From: Rhynchopus euleeides
Lineage: Eukaryota > Euglenozoa > Diplonemea > Diplonemida > Diplonemidae
Direction of reading: 5' to 3'
Length of the DNA: 64,000 bases
NCBI GenBank assembly: GCA_963210315.1
Contig: OY723275.1
Span: forward strand, 1,984,001 to 2,048,000
Shown: one piece after another, positions 1-11,212 of the stretch
Layout of the letters: the number at the start of each line of letters is the position of its first letter
Position numbering within the stretch: position 1 is the stretch's first letter
The notes under the pieces: generated by a model
Database searches by the model: none
What the model saw: the letters and a program-made list of their open reading frames with translations, nothing else
Told to the model about the DNA's origin: nothing
Program-made: the position numbers and the translations under genes

Positions 1-864
1 CACCAGGGTGTGCAGCGCACCACACTCGTCAGCAGGGCGACAGGGGCCTGGCAGTCTGGCCTGGGCGGTGCCCCCTCCGAGACACTGCGTGATCTGGTCG
101 AGGCACAGCCGCGGTGGACCACTCCCTGTGGCGAGAGCCTCCAGGGGCTGGGCCTGCCAGGCCCGCAGCAGGCAGCCTTCCAGGAGGGCACCTCCCCCCT
201 GCACCGCGCCTGCACCTCCAACAACGCAGGCATGGTGAAGGTGCTGCTGAAGCACGGCGGGACTCTCACCTCCACCCTGCGAACCTGGGCCTCCAGCGGG
301 GAGTTCTCCTCATCGCTCACAGCGCTGATGCTGTGCGCCACCAACACAGTGGGGTGCCCCCTGGAGATAGCGCGGATGCTGCTGCGGGCAGGGGCGGATG
401 TGAATGCGAGGGATGCGCGCGGTGAGTCTGTTCTCTACAAGGCGATACTGCACAACCGCCCTGGCCTCATCGAGCTGCTCCACGGCGCAGGGGCTGAGAG
501 GTTTGCTGCGGATGGGACCGATCCCCTCATCCTGGCAATGGGGCCCTCGCATGAGAATGGGTGGCTCAAGCATGACGTGGCACTGCAGGGGTATCGCCCA
601 AGCCTTCCGACTGTTAAGGCGCTTCTGCTGTTCTACTGCAACCCGGATGATGCGGATGCCGTGGAGGCCGCAAGGAAGGTGGCGGCGGATAAGATAAAGC
701 AGGACTGCAGCCCGCCCCCCGGGTCGATCCACCTGCACAGGCTGGAGAAGGCGGAGCTGGCCCAGCAGCATGCCCTGCGGCACATCGATGCGTTCCGCCC
801 CATCAAGAGGCTCCTCTGTGAGCATGCCACGGCGCTCCGGACGAAGAAGGACCTTCTGGGGTGA
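1..864 (+). CDS. Ankyrin-repeat protein, 3' part of gene
   Basis: The frame is open from base 1, so the gene begins left of the window; only its last 287 codons are seen. Two ankyrin-type helical repeats are clear, counting from the first visible codon. One lies at about residues 63-92 (TSPLHRACTSNNAGMVKVLL, followed by KHGG). A second block lies at about 112-170 (ARMLLRAGADVNARD, then a degenerate ESVLYKAI..RPGLIELLHGAGA). Ankyrin repeats are protein-binding scaffolds, so no enzymatic role can be read from this part. The tail after residue 190 is not ankyrin-like and ends in a basic, helix-prone segment. No membrane segment is visible. The downstream gene lies 580 bp away on the same strand. 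The partner and pathway are unknown. Confidence 0.8.
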   Translation, partial: HQGVQRTTLVSRATGAWQSGLGGAPSETLRDLVEAQPRWTTPCGESLQGLGLPGPQQAAFQEGTSPLHRACTSNNAGMVKVLLKHGGTLTSTLRTWASSGEFSSSLTALMLCATNTVGCPLEIARMLLRAGADVNARDARGESVLYKAILHNRPGLIELLHGAGAERFAADGTDPLILAMGPSHENGWLKHDVALQGYRPSLPTVKALLLFYCNPDDADAVEAARKVAADKIKQDCSPPPGSIHLHRLEKAELAQQHALRHIDAFRPIKRLLCEHATALRTKKDLLG

Positions 865-1442
865 CAGGGCTGTTCTTTGGAGGAGGAGGAGGGGTGGGTG
901 TGGGGTGAAGTGGGTCGGCTGGAGTAGGCTGCTTTTGTTGTGTGGCAGCGAGGCGGTGGTGCATGGTGGTGGGGTGTCAGCGGGGGGGGGGGGGGGGGCC
1001 GCCTCTCATCCCAGGCTTTCTTTACAGGGGCTTGGGGGGGGTGGGGTGGGTGGGGGAAGGGGCGCTGCTCCCGCGTGCCCCCCCCCCCCTCCAGGTGATG
1101 GAGCTGGATCCCCGAGGGGGGGGGGGTGGAAGGTTGGCGGACTGCCCATCGGATCGGGGGTTGAGAGGCACGGTCACCCCTAACTCCCTCCCCTCCCCTC
1201 CCCTCCCTCCCTCAGGATACTCAATGGGTGTCGCAGCGACCCACACCAAACACACCACCCCAACCTTGCAGGCGTGTGGTTCGCGGTGGGTGACTCAGGA
1301 GACGCCCCCGTCACACCCCGCAACACACAACCCATGCCCATGTGTTGTTAGCGATCCCCGGGGTTGCTGACCGCAGCACACGACGACACGTCACGACTAC
1401 ACCGCACCACACCACACCACCTAACCCCGCGTCCACACCCTC
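865..1442. other. Intergenic, G/C homopolymer tracts
   Basis: No gene is seen. The stretch holds a run of about 19 G near 980-999, further G runs, and alternating C-rich tracts up to the next start codon. Confidence 0.6.
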
Positions 1443-3833
1443 ATGCCACCCCGCCCGCGTCTGCGGGATGATGACGGCACTGGCCAGCGCTTCCCCAGCG
1501 GCAGCCCCTTCTCGTCGGGGGCGAATCTGACTGTCACATGTGCTATCCCGGGGGCGCCCCCGTCAGTTGTGGTGCCGAACGTCAACCTGGCGACGGTGTC
1601 AGCTGGTGCATTCCTGGCCAGAGTGGCGCCCATGGTGGGTGCAGCGCCGGAGTCGCTGGTGCTGGTCGTGAGGGGGAGGCGCCACGGCCCCGACGCCGTG
1701 AAGAAGCTGCTGAACGTCGGCGTGAAGGGGGGCGGCACCCCTGTGTCTGTCGAGATGGTTGCCACCCCGCCCGCAGCGCCACCGGCAGGCGGGGGCGCTG
1801 CCAACCCCACTCCTGCGGCAGGGGCCCCCACCGCCGCCACCACCACTGCCCCCACTGTGCCAGAGGCACCCGCCGCCCGCCCGCAGCAGCAACCTCAGCA
1901 ACCTCAGCAGCAACAGCACCACCACCACAATCCACAGCCCCTGAGGAGTGGGGCACCGGTGTGGGCCTCCAACCCCCACCTGCCCCCACCGCTGCCACCC
2001 GCTACGCCCCCAGCCCCACACCACCACCAAGCCCACACCACCGCGGCGCAGGGTTCTCACACCGCACCTGCGCAGCAGCAACTTTCGCACCAACCGCCAC
2101 CACCACCACCCCCTCCTGCCCCACCACCCCCTCCTGCCCCACCAGCCCCCCCGACCGACCCCCACCACCAGCCAGTATTCCAACACCGGAATCCCTCATC
2201 TGAAGCAGCTGCAGCCGCAGCTGCTGCTGCGGAGGTTGCACCAGCTGCCGGGGGGCTCTCTGCGCAAGCCCCACCACCACCACCACCACCACCACCCCCT
2301 GCTGCTGCTCCTCTTCCTCATCCCGGCACCTCCCACACCGACTCGTCGTGGCATGGGGTGCGGCGCCCCGCCGCACCCCCAGCTGCCGCAGCGGATCCGA
2401 CAGCCGACCCCCCCTGGCACACCGAGACCCTCCGCGACTCCCGCCGCTCCGCCCGCCCCCCCCGCATCGAGCCCTTCCTGAAGGTCCCCCCGGAACCCGG
2501 CGCCCCGCCACCCGACCCCACCCCCCCTGCGCCGACGATCGGCGCCAAGTCATACCACACCCTCTCCGGGCGACACACCCCCCGCCGCCCCGCCCCCAGC
2601 AGCAGCACCAGCCAGAAGGGCTCCGAGGAGTGGGACGCAGCGATCGACGCCGCCTTCACACCCGGAGGGGCAACCTCCAGGCCAGGGGGATCCAAAGGCG
2701 CTGAGGAGGGCTGCGGGGCCGCCAGCCATGCTGTGGTGGGTGCCTCCTCCTCCTCCGCCTCCTCCTCCACTGGGGGCGGCTTCGCCGCCCCCAGCGCCCC
2801 TCCTGGAGGCGGTGCGGCGCTGCCGGTGAAAGGCATGGGAGGCGCCATCCCTCCCGTCGCAATCCAGCACCCCGCCTCCGTCTCCTGTGCGACGCAGACG
2901 GTGGAGGTGGCCCTCTCCCCCGCAGGGCGGCGGGGTGGGGAGGGGGGGCGTGGTGGCGGTGGTGGTGGTGGTGGAGGCCGCGTGCGTCCCCCCTTCGAGT
3001 CGACTGTGAGGGGGAGTGGGTTCTACCGCATAGACGACGCGGTGAGGCGCAGGGTTCAGGCCAGGGCTGCGGCGCCTGTCTTCAGCAGCGTCACGGCGGG
3101 GGGTGGGCCCGGTGGGGTCGGGTGTGCCCCGGTCGCCTCATCCTCCCCCGCGCCGGCCGGAGGGGATGACGGGGCGGGTGGGATGCAGCACACACCACCA
3201 CCTCCAGCCCCCGGGGGGGCAGCCACCCCACGGGGTGGTGGAGGTGGAGGTGGAGGTAGCTACCTAAGCCACCCCAGCTGCCAGCAGGATGGTGGGCTCG
3301 GCACGCCTGGTGGTGGGTGCAGTAGCAGCCGGGCTCCGACACGGAGGTGTGCGACAGGGCAGCAGCCCGCTGGAGCTGGCGGCGGCAGGGGGCGGGGGAG
3401 GTCTGCTTCACCGCCGCGTGGTGGAGTGGTGGGTGGTGGTGGTGTTGGCGGTGGGTTTATCCCGAGCCCCACGTTCACCGGGCACCGTGATGGGTATTAC
3501 TACGGGCATGGGGAGGCGGGGCTTGGGTATTTCCAGCTCGGTGGAGGCGGTGCGGTGCGGCGGAGCGCGTCGCCGCCCAGGCGTGGGGGGTCTGTTGCGG
3601 CGACGTCGCGGCGGCTGCAGTTCGCCGGGGAGACGGTGGTGCCGGCGGAGGCGGCAGAGGTGGGGCTGTGGAGGCAGCAGCGCCCGCGGAGCGCAACGCG
3701 CTCGTATAAGCAGGTCATAGCAGGGTCGTCCTTTCCGTCTGCTTCGTATGGCAGTGCTGATGAGTTCTTTGCCCCGGCTTCGCCTGTTGCGGCCACGTGT
3801 CGCGTGTCTCTGAAGGCTTCAGAGAGCACTTAG
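1443..3833 (+). CDS. Low-complexity Pro/Gly/Ser-rich protein with ubiquitin-like N-terminus
   Basis: This is a single open frame of 796 codons starting at ATG 1443. Residues about 25-104 show the strand-strand-helix-strand spacing of a divergent ubiquitin-like fold: NLTVTCAIPG, then ATVSAGAFLARVAPMVG as the helix, then ESLVLVVRGRR, then TPVSVEMV. The rest is low complexity: poly-Pro and PPPPAP stretches, a nine-Ala run, Gly-rich and Ser-rich segments, and two RSASPPR motifs like SR-type phosphorylation sites. No catalytic motif is seen. An adaptor or scaffold is plausible from family knowledge, because UBL heads plus disordered tails are common in such proteins; that is inference. The strong base bias makes several frames open here. 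This frame is preferred because it is uninterrupted, starts with ATG and has the structured head. An unseen intron is possible. Confidence 0.6.
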   Translation: MPPRPRLRDDDGTGQRFPSGSPFSSGANLTVTCAIPGAPPSVVVPNVNLATVSAGAFLARVAPMVGAAPESLVLVVRGRRHGPDAVKKLLNVGVKGGGTPVSVEMVATPPAAPPAGGGAANPTPAAGAPTAATTTAPTVPEAPAARPQQQPQQPQQQQHHHHNPQPLRSGAPVWASNPHLPPPLPPATPPAPHHHQAHTTAAQGSHTAPAQQQLSHQPPPPPPPPAPPPPPAPPAPPTDPHHQPVFQHRNPSSEAAAAAAAAAEVAPAAGGLSAQAPPPPPPPPPPAAAPLPHPGTSHTDSSWHGVRRPAAPPAAAADPTADPPWHTETLRDSRRSARPPRIEPFLKVPPEPGAPPPDPTPPAPTIGAKSYHTLSGRHTPRRPAPSSSTSQKGSEEWDAAIDAAFTPGGATSRPGGSKGAEEGCGAASHAVVGASSSSASSSTGGGFAAPSAPPGGGAALPVKGMGGAIPPVAIQHPASVSCATQTVEVALSPAGRRGGEGGRGGGGGGGGGRVRPPFESTVRGSGFYRIDDAVRRRVQARAAAPVFSSVTAGGGPGGVGCAPVASSSPAPAGGDDGAGGMQHTPPPPAPGGAATPRGGGGGGGGSYLSHPSCQQDGGLGTPGGGCSSSRAPTRRCATGQQPAGAGGGRGRGRSASPPRGGVVGGGGVGGGFIPSPTFTGHRDGYYYGHGEAGLGYFQLGGGGAVRRSASPPRRGGSVAATSRRLQFAGETVVPAEAAEVGLWRQQRPRSATRSYKQVIAGSSFPSASYGSADEFFAPASPVAATCRVSLKASEST

Positions 3834-4760
3834 CGCGGTCTATAAGTGATCCGGCAGGCGGGGAAGATGAACGGGGAGGGGAAAGGTGCAAAGAAGTCAG
3901 GTCGATCTGCGTAGGGGAGGGGGGAGGGGGAAGGGGGTTCGGCTAGAGTTTCCCTGGCCCGTGTAGAACGATATATTCTGAACATTTACGGAACAAAGGC
4001 GGCATCCTGGGGGTGTGGGGTGTGTGGGGGTGCCACCCCAGGCCACACACATCGTGTTGCCCAAAATTCGAACGAAACCAAAGAAGGAACCCACGAGCCG
4101 CAAAAGGCAGAAGAAAGCCTTTTGTTTATTAAGCCAACCGCAACAGCCACTCGACGATGAGCCAAAAGGCACATCCGAGAGTGTCACGAAACAGTAATCA
4201 CCGCTCATTCCTCACCCCTTTACTCCGATGCTGAGCTGGCCTGTAACTGGGCGGCCTCAACTCATTTTATCGAGCCTCTGTGCGCATGAGGGGCGCCTGA
4301 AGGGCAGTGACGTTACCCGAGTGTAGCTAGAGATTCGGGGGACCGTCTCTGCCTCAACTAAGCACTGCTTCCCACTTTCCAAAATCCAACTGGGCCTTCG
4401 ATGCGCATAGGGATGACTCGAAACCCCTTTGACACTTGTGTGTGACATACTGGCACAGGTTGGCACCAGGCCTCGGTCTGGTGGTCACTCTCCCCGTGCG
4501 CAACTGTAGATAGTGTGAAGTGTAATTCAGAGGTGGACGATCCGGCGAGACGGAGCTATTCCGCGAGTGTGTATACCTTGCGTCATTTCAGCTGCCACCT
4601 CCCGCCCTGCCCCCTCCCTCTGTCGCTCAAGTGTTTTGGCAGATTGTTGCGGGCTTGTGGTGTTGACATATTTTACCACACCCTCAGCTGACGACATATT
4701 TTGTGTTACTGTGATCCACACCGCTCCTCTTCTGCCAGATACAAGCCACTTGTTGTCACG
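3834..4760. other. Intergenic region before the lipase gene
   Basis: No gene is supported. The base composition is more AT-balanced than the flanking genes. A T/C-rich stretch (TGCCACCTCCCGCCCTGCCC and on) precedes the lipase start. The long minus-strand frame across this region is a shadow of the lipase gene. Confidence 0.6.
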
Positions 4761-6536
4761 ATGCGGTGTGTCCTCTTCGCTGCCCTGTGTGGGGCTGTGG
4801 GTGCGATCTCCGTGGGTCGCACACAGATGAAGGCAACACACAATGGGCACGTGGATGGGTTCACCATCTCGTCGATGTGGTCCCTGGGTGCGGGGGGCAT
4901 CGAGGAGCATGTGATGAGCCCCAGCCCTGTCCACGAGGAGGCGAAGCGCGACGCGAGTGTGCTGGCTTCGCTCAGTGACTTCGACCCTTCGAAGCCGTCG
5001 AAGGGGAGGACGATGACTCTGGCGAAGCTGTGCCAGGTGTTGTGGCTGCCGCTGTACAAGCCCGACGATCTCATTTCCTCCGTCAGTGACCTCGAGAAGC
5101 TGGCACTGCCGCAGATGATTGCAGAGGGGGATACCACGTACGGCGGGACCAGCCTGCTGGAGGAGCAGACCCTTGTGTACGAGGCGACGCTGGCGGTGGC
5201 AGAGGAGTTTGGGTTCGGGAACCAGACCAACATGACTAACGAGTACCTCACCGGCCTCGCAGCGGAGGATGCGCAGTTCCCTTTCGCCCACCGCAGCATC
5301 TTCGCGCAGACCTGGACCTCGCTGCTCCCGTCTGCGAATGGGAAGCGCACCAGCTTCCTTGTGTTCCGTGGGGCTGCAGGTGCGGTTGATTTCGCGGAGG
5401 CTGCTCTGATCGCATCGATGTACTCGCGTGTCGTGGGCGGGTGGAAGCAGAAGAAGGCTTGGATTGAGGACGCAGGGCTGCTGTGGACCCCCCAGCAGGA
5501 GGCGATTGCCCAGGCGACGGCTGGTCAGGGTGGCCCCGTGGACCAGTCGATCCTCATCGTGCAGTACATCTTCTCGCTGTACGGCCTCAACTCCCTGCTG
5601 CCCAAGGGCCTGATGCCTGTGGTGGAGCGCATCGGCGAGGCCTTCGTCGAGTCGGCTGAGGAGCAGGGCACGTTCCCGCTGCTTGCTGGGTACTCCCTGG
5701 GCGGCACCCGTGCGGCGGCAGCCAGCATGTACCTGCGCGGCAAGGGGAAGAGGGTGGAGGCGATCACCTTCGGGAGCCTGGGGAGTGCGTGCTGGGGAAC
5801 TGGCGCGTTCCTGACCAACACCACGTTCCCTGAGGTCAACGCCTACTTCACGCACGACCAGATCACTGACTACGCACACCCGCTGGACAAGTACGGTCAC
5901 CACCAGCTGGCGGAGGTGGGCAACCAGTGCCTTCACGGGAAGTCGGCTGCGGCGAAGCCCACGCTTGCCCGTGCCGCGCGGTGGTGCAACGTGTCGATTG
6001 CGATGAACCCGGCGTACATCGCCCAGTTCACGTTCTCCCTGCTGACGCAGAAGCTGATGGCGTCGACTGGCGGCATGAACAACTCCATCAACCAGGCCCT
6101 CGCTCCGCTGATTCCTTACTACCTGCAGCCGCTCCCGACGGACGCCTTCATGAAGCTGGCGAGCTTCGAGCAGTGCCAGCAGGTGTCGCACAGCATCAAC
6201 TCCATTGTGACGAACTTGGCCACGGAGATCCAGGAGGACGGCACCACCCTGTCGGGGTGCTCTGCACCTGCCATGCCTCTGTGCCCCGGGGACGTGCTGC
6301 CCCCCGTCACAAATGCACCCTCGACGCAGACGCCCACACAGCAGCCGACTACGGCACAGCCGGTCTCCACGCCGGTACCCGTGGGCGACAGCGATGATGA
6401 CTGGTTCGGTTCTGACGAGTCGATCCCTGTCTTCGTTGTCCTCTTTGTGGTCGTCTTCGCCGCTGCCCTGGGTGGCGGTGTGCTCATCGGCAAGAAGATG
6501 GCCGCCACTGCCACGAAGAACGAACCGATTGAGTGA
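4761..6536 (+). CDS. Membrane-anchored class 3 (fungal-type) lipase-like hydrolase
   Basis: Predicted 591 residues, intronless. ATG 4761 is chosen because it opens directly into a signal peptide (MRCVLFAALCGAVGAISVG); the frame upstream has no other ATG. The domain matches the alpha/beta-hydrolase Lipase_3 layout: VFRGAAG (the oxyanion-side FRG), then the nucleophile elbow GYSLGG with Ser312, then DQITDYAHPLD (candidate acid Asp370), then YGHHQLAEVG (candidate His380/381, matching the family YxHxGxE site). A Thr/Pro stalk (PSTQTPTQQPTTAQPVSTPV) leads to one membrane segment (IPVFVVLFVVVFAAALGGGV) and a short basic tail, giving a type I topology. Expected activity is ester or acylglycerol hydrolysis on the lumenal or outer face; the substrate is unknown. 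Several NxT/NxS sites fit a secretory route. The triad assignment is by pattern only. Confidence 0.85.
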   Translation: MRCVLFAALCGAVGAISVGRTQMKATHNGHVDGFTISSMWSLGAGGIEEHVMSPSPVHEEAKRDASVLASLSDFDPSKPSKGRTMTLAKLCQVLWLPLYKPDDLISSVSDLEKLALPQMIAEGDTTYGGTSLLEEQTLVYEATLAVAEEFGFGNQTNMTNEYLTGLAAEDAQFPFAHRSIFAQTWTSLLPSANGKRTSFLVFRGAAGAVDFAEAALIASMYSRVVGGWKQKKAWIEDAGLLWTPQQEAIAQATAGQGGPVDQSILIVQYIFSLYGLNSLLPKGLMPVVERIGEAFVESAEEQGTFPLLAGYSLGGTRAAAASMYLRGKGKRVEAITFGSLGSACWGTGAFLTNTTFPEVNAYFTHDQITDYAHPLDKYGHHQLAEVGNQCLHGKSAAAKPTLARAARWCNVSIAMNPAYIAQFTFSLLTQKLMASTGGMNNSINQALAPLIPYYLQPLPTDAFMKLASFEQCQQVSHSINSIVTNLATEIQEDGTTLSGCSAPAMPLCPGDVLPPVTNAPSTQTPTQQPTTAQPVSTPVPVGDSDDDWFGSDESIPVFVVLFVVVFAAALGGGVLIGKKMAATATKNEPIE

Positions 6537-8816
6537 TGCGCAGCGTGCTCATGTGCCTGCCCATTCAGGTGATCTGGCGACTGTATTCCGCTGGGTGTCA
6601 GAAAATGCATGCGCCACCGTGATGTAGATATGGTTTAGGATTGTCCTGGCTGAGGACGAGGATGCGGTGGTCACATCCGACTCCGCCTGGTTCCCCAGCA
6701 GCAATGTGATGCTTTGAACGGCAGGAGGGGCTGATTACATTTGTCGCGGTGGCAAAAGCCACCCTCTCTTCGATCTCTGCCACCCCCCGACACCCAGGAA
6801 ATATGTGTTCATGTTCAGAACAACGAACTCAGAACAGAAGTAACGAAATGCCAAAAATACTCGGTGTCCTTGCGGAAGTGGAGCTGGGATAAAACGGGGA
6901 ACATGATTGGTCTGCGCACAGCTGCCCTTTTCGCTTGCAGCTGTCGACAGTAAAAAAGCTTCGCTGTCAGTCTCTCACACTTGGGTTTGGTTGCGTTGCC
7001 GCTTCCACCCCCCTCGCCTGCGTGAACGTGAGGGTGAGCGGGTGCGCCCTGACAAGCGTTACTTTCCCCCCTACGCACCGAAAACTAGGAATGTGCCCCC
7101 ATTGAAAAAAACCAACAATTTGCAATTTGAACGCCCACCCCACCCGCCCTACCCCACCCCCAGAGTTTCCCCTCAATTGTTCCCATCCATTCTTCCCACC
7201 CCATACTTTTTCTGTGCGGGCACTGTGCCCCATACTCTCTGTCAAGCAAAGCAACAACAAAAAAAGGGGGGGGGGGGTCGGCCCACGGTACAAGCAAGAC
7301 ACCACGACTCAATTTTCTGCACGGATTTCTGGCCCATTCTGTTCTTGCCTTTCACACACGCAAGGTTGCGGCAGCCCCTGTGCCATTTTTCCCGATTGAA
7401 ACTCCCCCCCCCTCGAGCTGGTTTTGTCTTCTTGCTTTGCCCGACCCCCACCCACCCCCCACCCTGTGTGTGTGTTGAGGTCCCATCAGAGTTCGCTCGG
7501 CGAGACCCTGCACTCAACAAAAGTGCGTACCGTGTGTGTGGATCTTCCAATCCCTCCATATTTTCTACATCTCTTGTCTTGGTCTGAGAGCGTCAGGTCT
7601 GCGACCTGCTCATGTCACGCGGCAATTGTGTGCTGGAGGGGAGGTGGGGTGTGGGATGTCGAGCCTTCTCCCGGAGTGGAACACATGGTGGGGTTGCACG
7701 AAAGGTGGGCCCCACATATGGTTCCAACTGTCGGTATTTTTTAGGCCTGATCTCCTCAGCTCCCTTCTCTGCGCTTTTAGTGTTGTGGCCCAGGGGCTGT
7801 GCAAGCCTGCCACAGAAGAAAAGCCCCACCAGCATCTATGGGTTCTTCGCGACTCGCCATTCTTTTTCCAGTGGCTTCCTCCCATAAATCTCGGGGGTGA
7901 AGGTGCAGAAAAAAATGCGTGGCATCCGTCTCGAAGGGCCTCACCAGTTCTCCCCCCCCACCCCCTCCCAGATAGCAGTAGCAAAGAAAAGACGACCTGC
8001 TTGCAGGGTAGGGGACGTTCGTGTTTGGACAGGTCAATGTGTCTGTGATTGTTGGCAAAAAAAATGACTGCTGGCCCTGCACACCAATTGTGGGGGGTTT
8101 ATCTCTGTTCTTCTTATTCTTATGCTTCTTGTTGCATTCCTCCCCACCCCCACCCCCACCCCCCCCAATACCGGGCTTTTCAAAAAATCCAAACAAAATT
8201 TGCAGAATTATTTGTTTGAGAGACCCGCCATCTAAAACGATTCGTTGGGTCGGAGGTGTGCACAAGATGGGGGGTGGGTGAGGCCCACTGCCGATCCCTT
8301 CTTCTGCTCACCTTCCTCCTCCGACGCCCTCCCACCCCCACTCTTCCCCCACTTTGCATGTCATTCTCGCGCGCATTTCAACTTCCAGACTTTCGAGGCT
8401 CAGGCCTGAGGCTTTTTTTTGCAAGAACAGCTAGCTTTTCGCACTAAAAAGACTCGTGGCAGCGTTCGGTATCCTGCACACATGCACTAGCAGGCACCGT
8501 TCGTACAAACAAAGAACGCAACTCCAAGTCTTTTTCGGGAGTTTTTTCAGGACTCTCGGATTTTCTTTCTCTGTTGCCAGAACCCCCCAGGAAAGTCTCG
8601 CGAAATGCCGGCTGGGTTCTCCTTTCGACAGACAGGTCCCCTCACAGGGGCGTGTGTCGTTTGTATCTCTGAGGGCTTAGTTGTGTACATGCGGGTGAAA
8701 CCCTTCCTGTTCATATTCACAGCAGTTTTCTGCGTTCGATTTCAGAACCACTATGTGAACCATGATCAGCTAGCTCATGAGCCTCGAAGCCAATGTGTGT
8801 GCACACAGGTCTCGAA
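6537..8816. other. Intergenic, no gene recognised
   Basis: About 2.3 kb with frequent poly-C, poly-G and poly-A/T runs and many short shadow frames. No domain, splice pattern or repeat boundary could be supported. It ends at the target duplication of the 11.9 kb element. Confidence 0.5.
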
Positions 8817-8894
8817 CAGGGGTGGAGCTTGGGGGTTTTTTCGGGTCAGCTGACCTGATTTTCTGCAGGCCCTCACAAAAAATCAGGTCAGGGG

Positions 8895-10091
8895 CAGGGG
8901 ATAAGATAGGTCTGGTTTTCCGGTTTTCAAAACCAGGGTTTCCCGGTTCCCGGTTTTCTGGAAAAAAAAAAAAGGTCGGTCTCATTTTTGGCGGGTTTTT
9001 TGTGACTTTGGGACAGTAAAACAGTCAGAAAAAACGCCATAAAAAAATAGAAAGTGACCCCATCGTGATCCGCACAGAGCTCAAATAGTCCAAAGAAGGC
9101 AGAGAAGCGGAGAAGAAAAAATGGACCTAGCGGGTGGCCCGGTGGGGCCCGGTGGGTGGTGATGCCCTCGTCATGCAGGTCTCTTCTGTTTTGAAGGTGC
9201 ACACATGGTGGACTCCAGCCACCCTAGCGAGTGTCTAAGAGGGAGTCTAAGACTGCAGTCTGTACTGGAGACGGGAGTCTATTTTCCAGCTAATTTACGC
9301 TAAGACTCCCGCTAGTTGAGACTCATGGGAGACACACGGTGTACTCCAGCGGAGGTAGGGTAACCTCCGCTGGAGTTCACCGTGTCGTCTGCCTCTGTGC
9401 AGCGTCACTCGGTGCCATCGAATACATGGCGACAGCCCACCAACTCGAGACAGAACTGCTTGTCTGGAGGGCTGAGACGAGAACACGAACGTCTTTCAAG
9501 CAGTCTTGAAGGTCGCCAAGCCTATTGGGGGCAACTAACAGATGAGATTTGTTTGTTGCCTGTCGTCACAGCTAGGTGCCCATCTCCTCGATAACGGAAT
9601 GTGTGCAGAGATCTCGTGGACCCTTTGGCCATTCTGTCGTGCACCCACTCCACCCACAACGCACACCTGTCACGAGTGGTCGCTCCCCCGCCCTCCTCCA
9701 CCCTGAAGGTTGAACCCTCAAGGACCAGTGATCTCCTGCTGGCCGGGCTGCGATACAGCGAAGCCTTCCTACTTACAAGCGAATCCAGACTGTAGGGAAC
9801 AGATGTTCACTACCGTGGCCTCCGGCGGCTGGGGGGCTCCGCCCCCCAGACCCCCCTGCGTAAAAAAATTGCACCAGACCGGTTTTTTGGCCGAGAGTCC
9901 AAACTTTCAAAGCAGCTGCTGCGCCTGCCCCACCAGCAGCCTCAGTACGACAGGACGCGCGCAGGCACCGGGCCCTCTCAGATTCTGGAAGGGTTTGCGC
10001 GGGTCGCGCGCGCCGAAGGCGCGCGCGAAAAATTTTCAAAACCAGAAAAACCGGAAAACGGCGCCAGAAAAAAAGTCTATCTTATACCCTG
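8895..10091. mobile_element. 1.2 kb hAT-type element nested in the 8817 element
   Basis: TIRs are CAGGGGATAAGATAG and CTATCTTATACCCTG (14 of 15 match). The 8-bp duplication GTCAGGGG lies at 8887-8894 and 10092-10099. The intact copy at 41119 reads straight across this point, confirming the insertion. Inside are subterminal CCGGTTTTC-type repeats, a perfect 50-bp hairpin at about 9334-9383 built from the CACGGTG..ACTCCAGCGG end of another family, and one double-hairpin GC module. No transposase is visible. Confidence 0.88.
9817..9857 (+). repeat. Double-hairpin GC module, single copy
   Basis: GGCCTCCGGCGGC is followed by the palindrome TGGGGGGCTCCGCCCCCCA and a C run. It lies inside the 8895-10091 element and is preceded by ACAGATGTTCACTACCGT, as in the other copies. 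Confidence 0.85.
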
Positions 10092-10245
10092 GTCAGGGGT
10101 AAAAAGAAAAAAAAATATAGATTTTCGGGAAACCGGAAAAGTTGGCTCCTCGCCTTGGGGCCTCAAGGTGACCAGGAGGCGTTTCGTGAGCAAAAGTGTC
10201 ACTTCAACTCTGCCGCTCTTTCTCTACTGTTGATACTTCGAGTCC

Positions 10246-11212
10246 AAGTCCTGGGTAAGACGTTAAACTGCCTGGGGGGGCCGTCCCCGGACCATGACGG
10301 GTGCCTGCACCAGGAGTCTAGCACGGCCGTGGTCCAGGGCATGACCGAAAACTGCTTGGGTAACGAGGCTCCCCAGACCAGGATGGGTGGAGACACCCGG
10401 AGTCTAAATAGTCACACCACGTCAGGCCAGACCTTCGCATTGCACTCCGCGAAGACTGCCACACAGCCGCGGGGCAGGTGTGCAGCCTGTGGAAAACCTC
10501 GTACAGAAAAGACTGTAAGGGACGACAGCCCCGCCGAGGCGATACAGCGCCAGACGCGGCCCGAGTTTCTGGAGACCGACCGGGGAACTGGTTCGTCTTC
10601 AGGATAAGCGCCTCACAGAGGACTGATCCTCACCTGTGTGATCCGTGAACCTCAGCCCCATGGTGCTGGAGTGGAGCGGGTGCCTCGACCTCTTTTCGGG
10701 TTTTTTTCTATTTCTTTATTTTCTTTTGGGTGCGTCCACCAAAGAAAACGTGGCCACCCACTCGCAGAGGCTCCCGAAAGCTCCAGCATCAGCTCGAGGT
10801 TCATGGAGTAGATCGGTGTCTCCAGAAGAAGGGGATGTCCGGTCGAAGAAGACAAACGACGAAGACAACCACACAGGCCGCACAAAAAAAAACTTCGTTT
10901 GATGCGTTGACGCTTTTCTACGCGCGGCCGAGGTATCACCCTCCGAGCTTCATTCGGTGGAGCCTCCGACCTTCAGTGTTCACGTGCCTTTCCCTATTTT
11001 AACAAAAGAAAGGAGCAGGTCGCGCCCGTGTGGTGTGACTTAGTAAAAGACTAGGATAGCGTATCAGTTCTCGTGCGTCGTCTTTCGTAGACGTTCTGTA
11101 CGATGCGGATCCGCTAATCCAACATAGCAAACGCGGTTTGTCCTGGGCAAGACGTTAAACTACCTGGGAGGGCTTCCCCAGACCATGACGGGTGCTTGCA
11201 CCAGGAGTTTGA
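10246..11212 (+). repeat. Two diverged ~70-bp direct repeats
   Basis: A block containing GACGTTAAACT, then CCTGG, then GACCATGACGGGTGC and GCACCAGGAGT occurs at about 10250-10320 and again at 11139-11210, with a weaker third version at 10350-10415. The spacer contains the tail-like copy at 11056. These are probably decayed interior repeats of the host element. No coding potential was found. Confidence 0.6.
11056..11132 (+). mobile_element. 77-bp structured retroposon, second copy
   Basis: Nearly the same 77 bases as at 20159-20235 (ATAGCGTATCAGTTCTCGTG onward). No clear target duplication is seen here. The segment can fold into a hairpin (TCGTGC with GTACGA) inside an outer stem (GGATAGCG with CGCTAATCC). 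Confidence 0.7.

Noticed and set aside
4527-6191. 554-codon minus-strand frame
   Set aside because: It is the antisense shadow of the lipase gene; His/Arg-rich wording and no domain.
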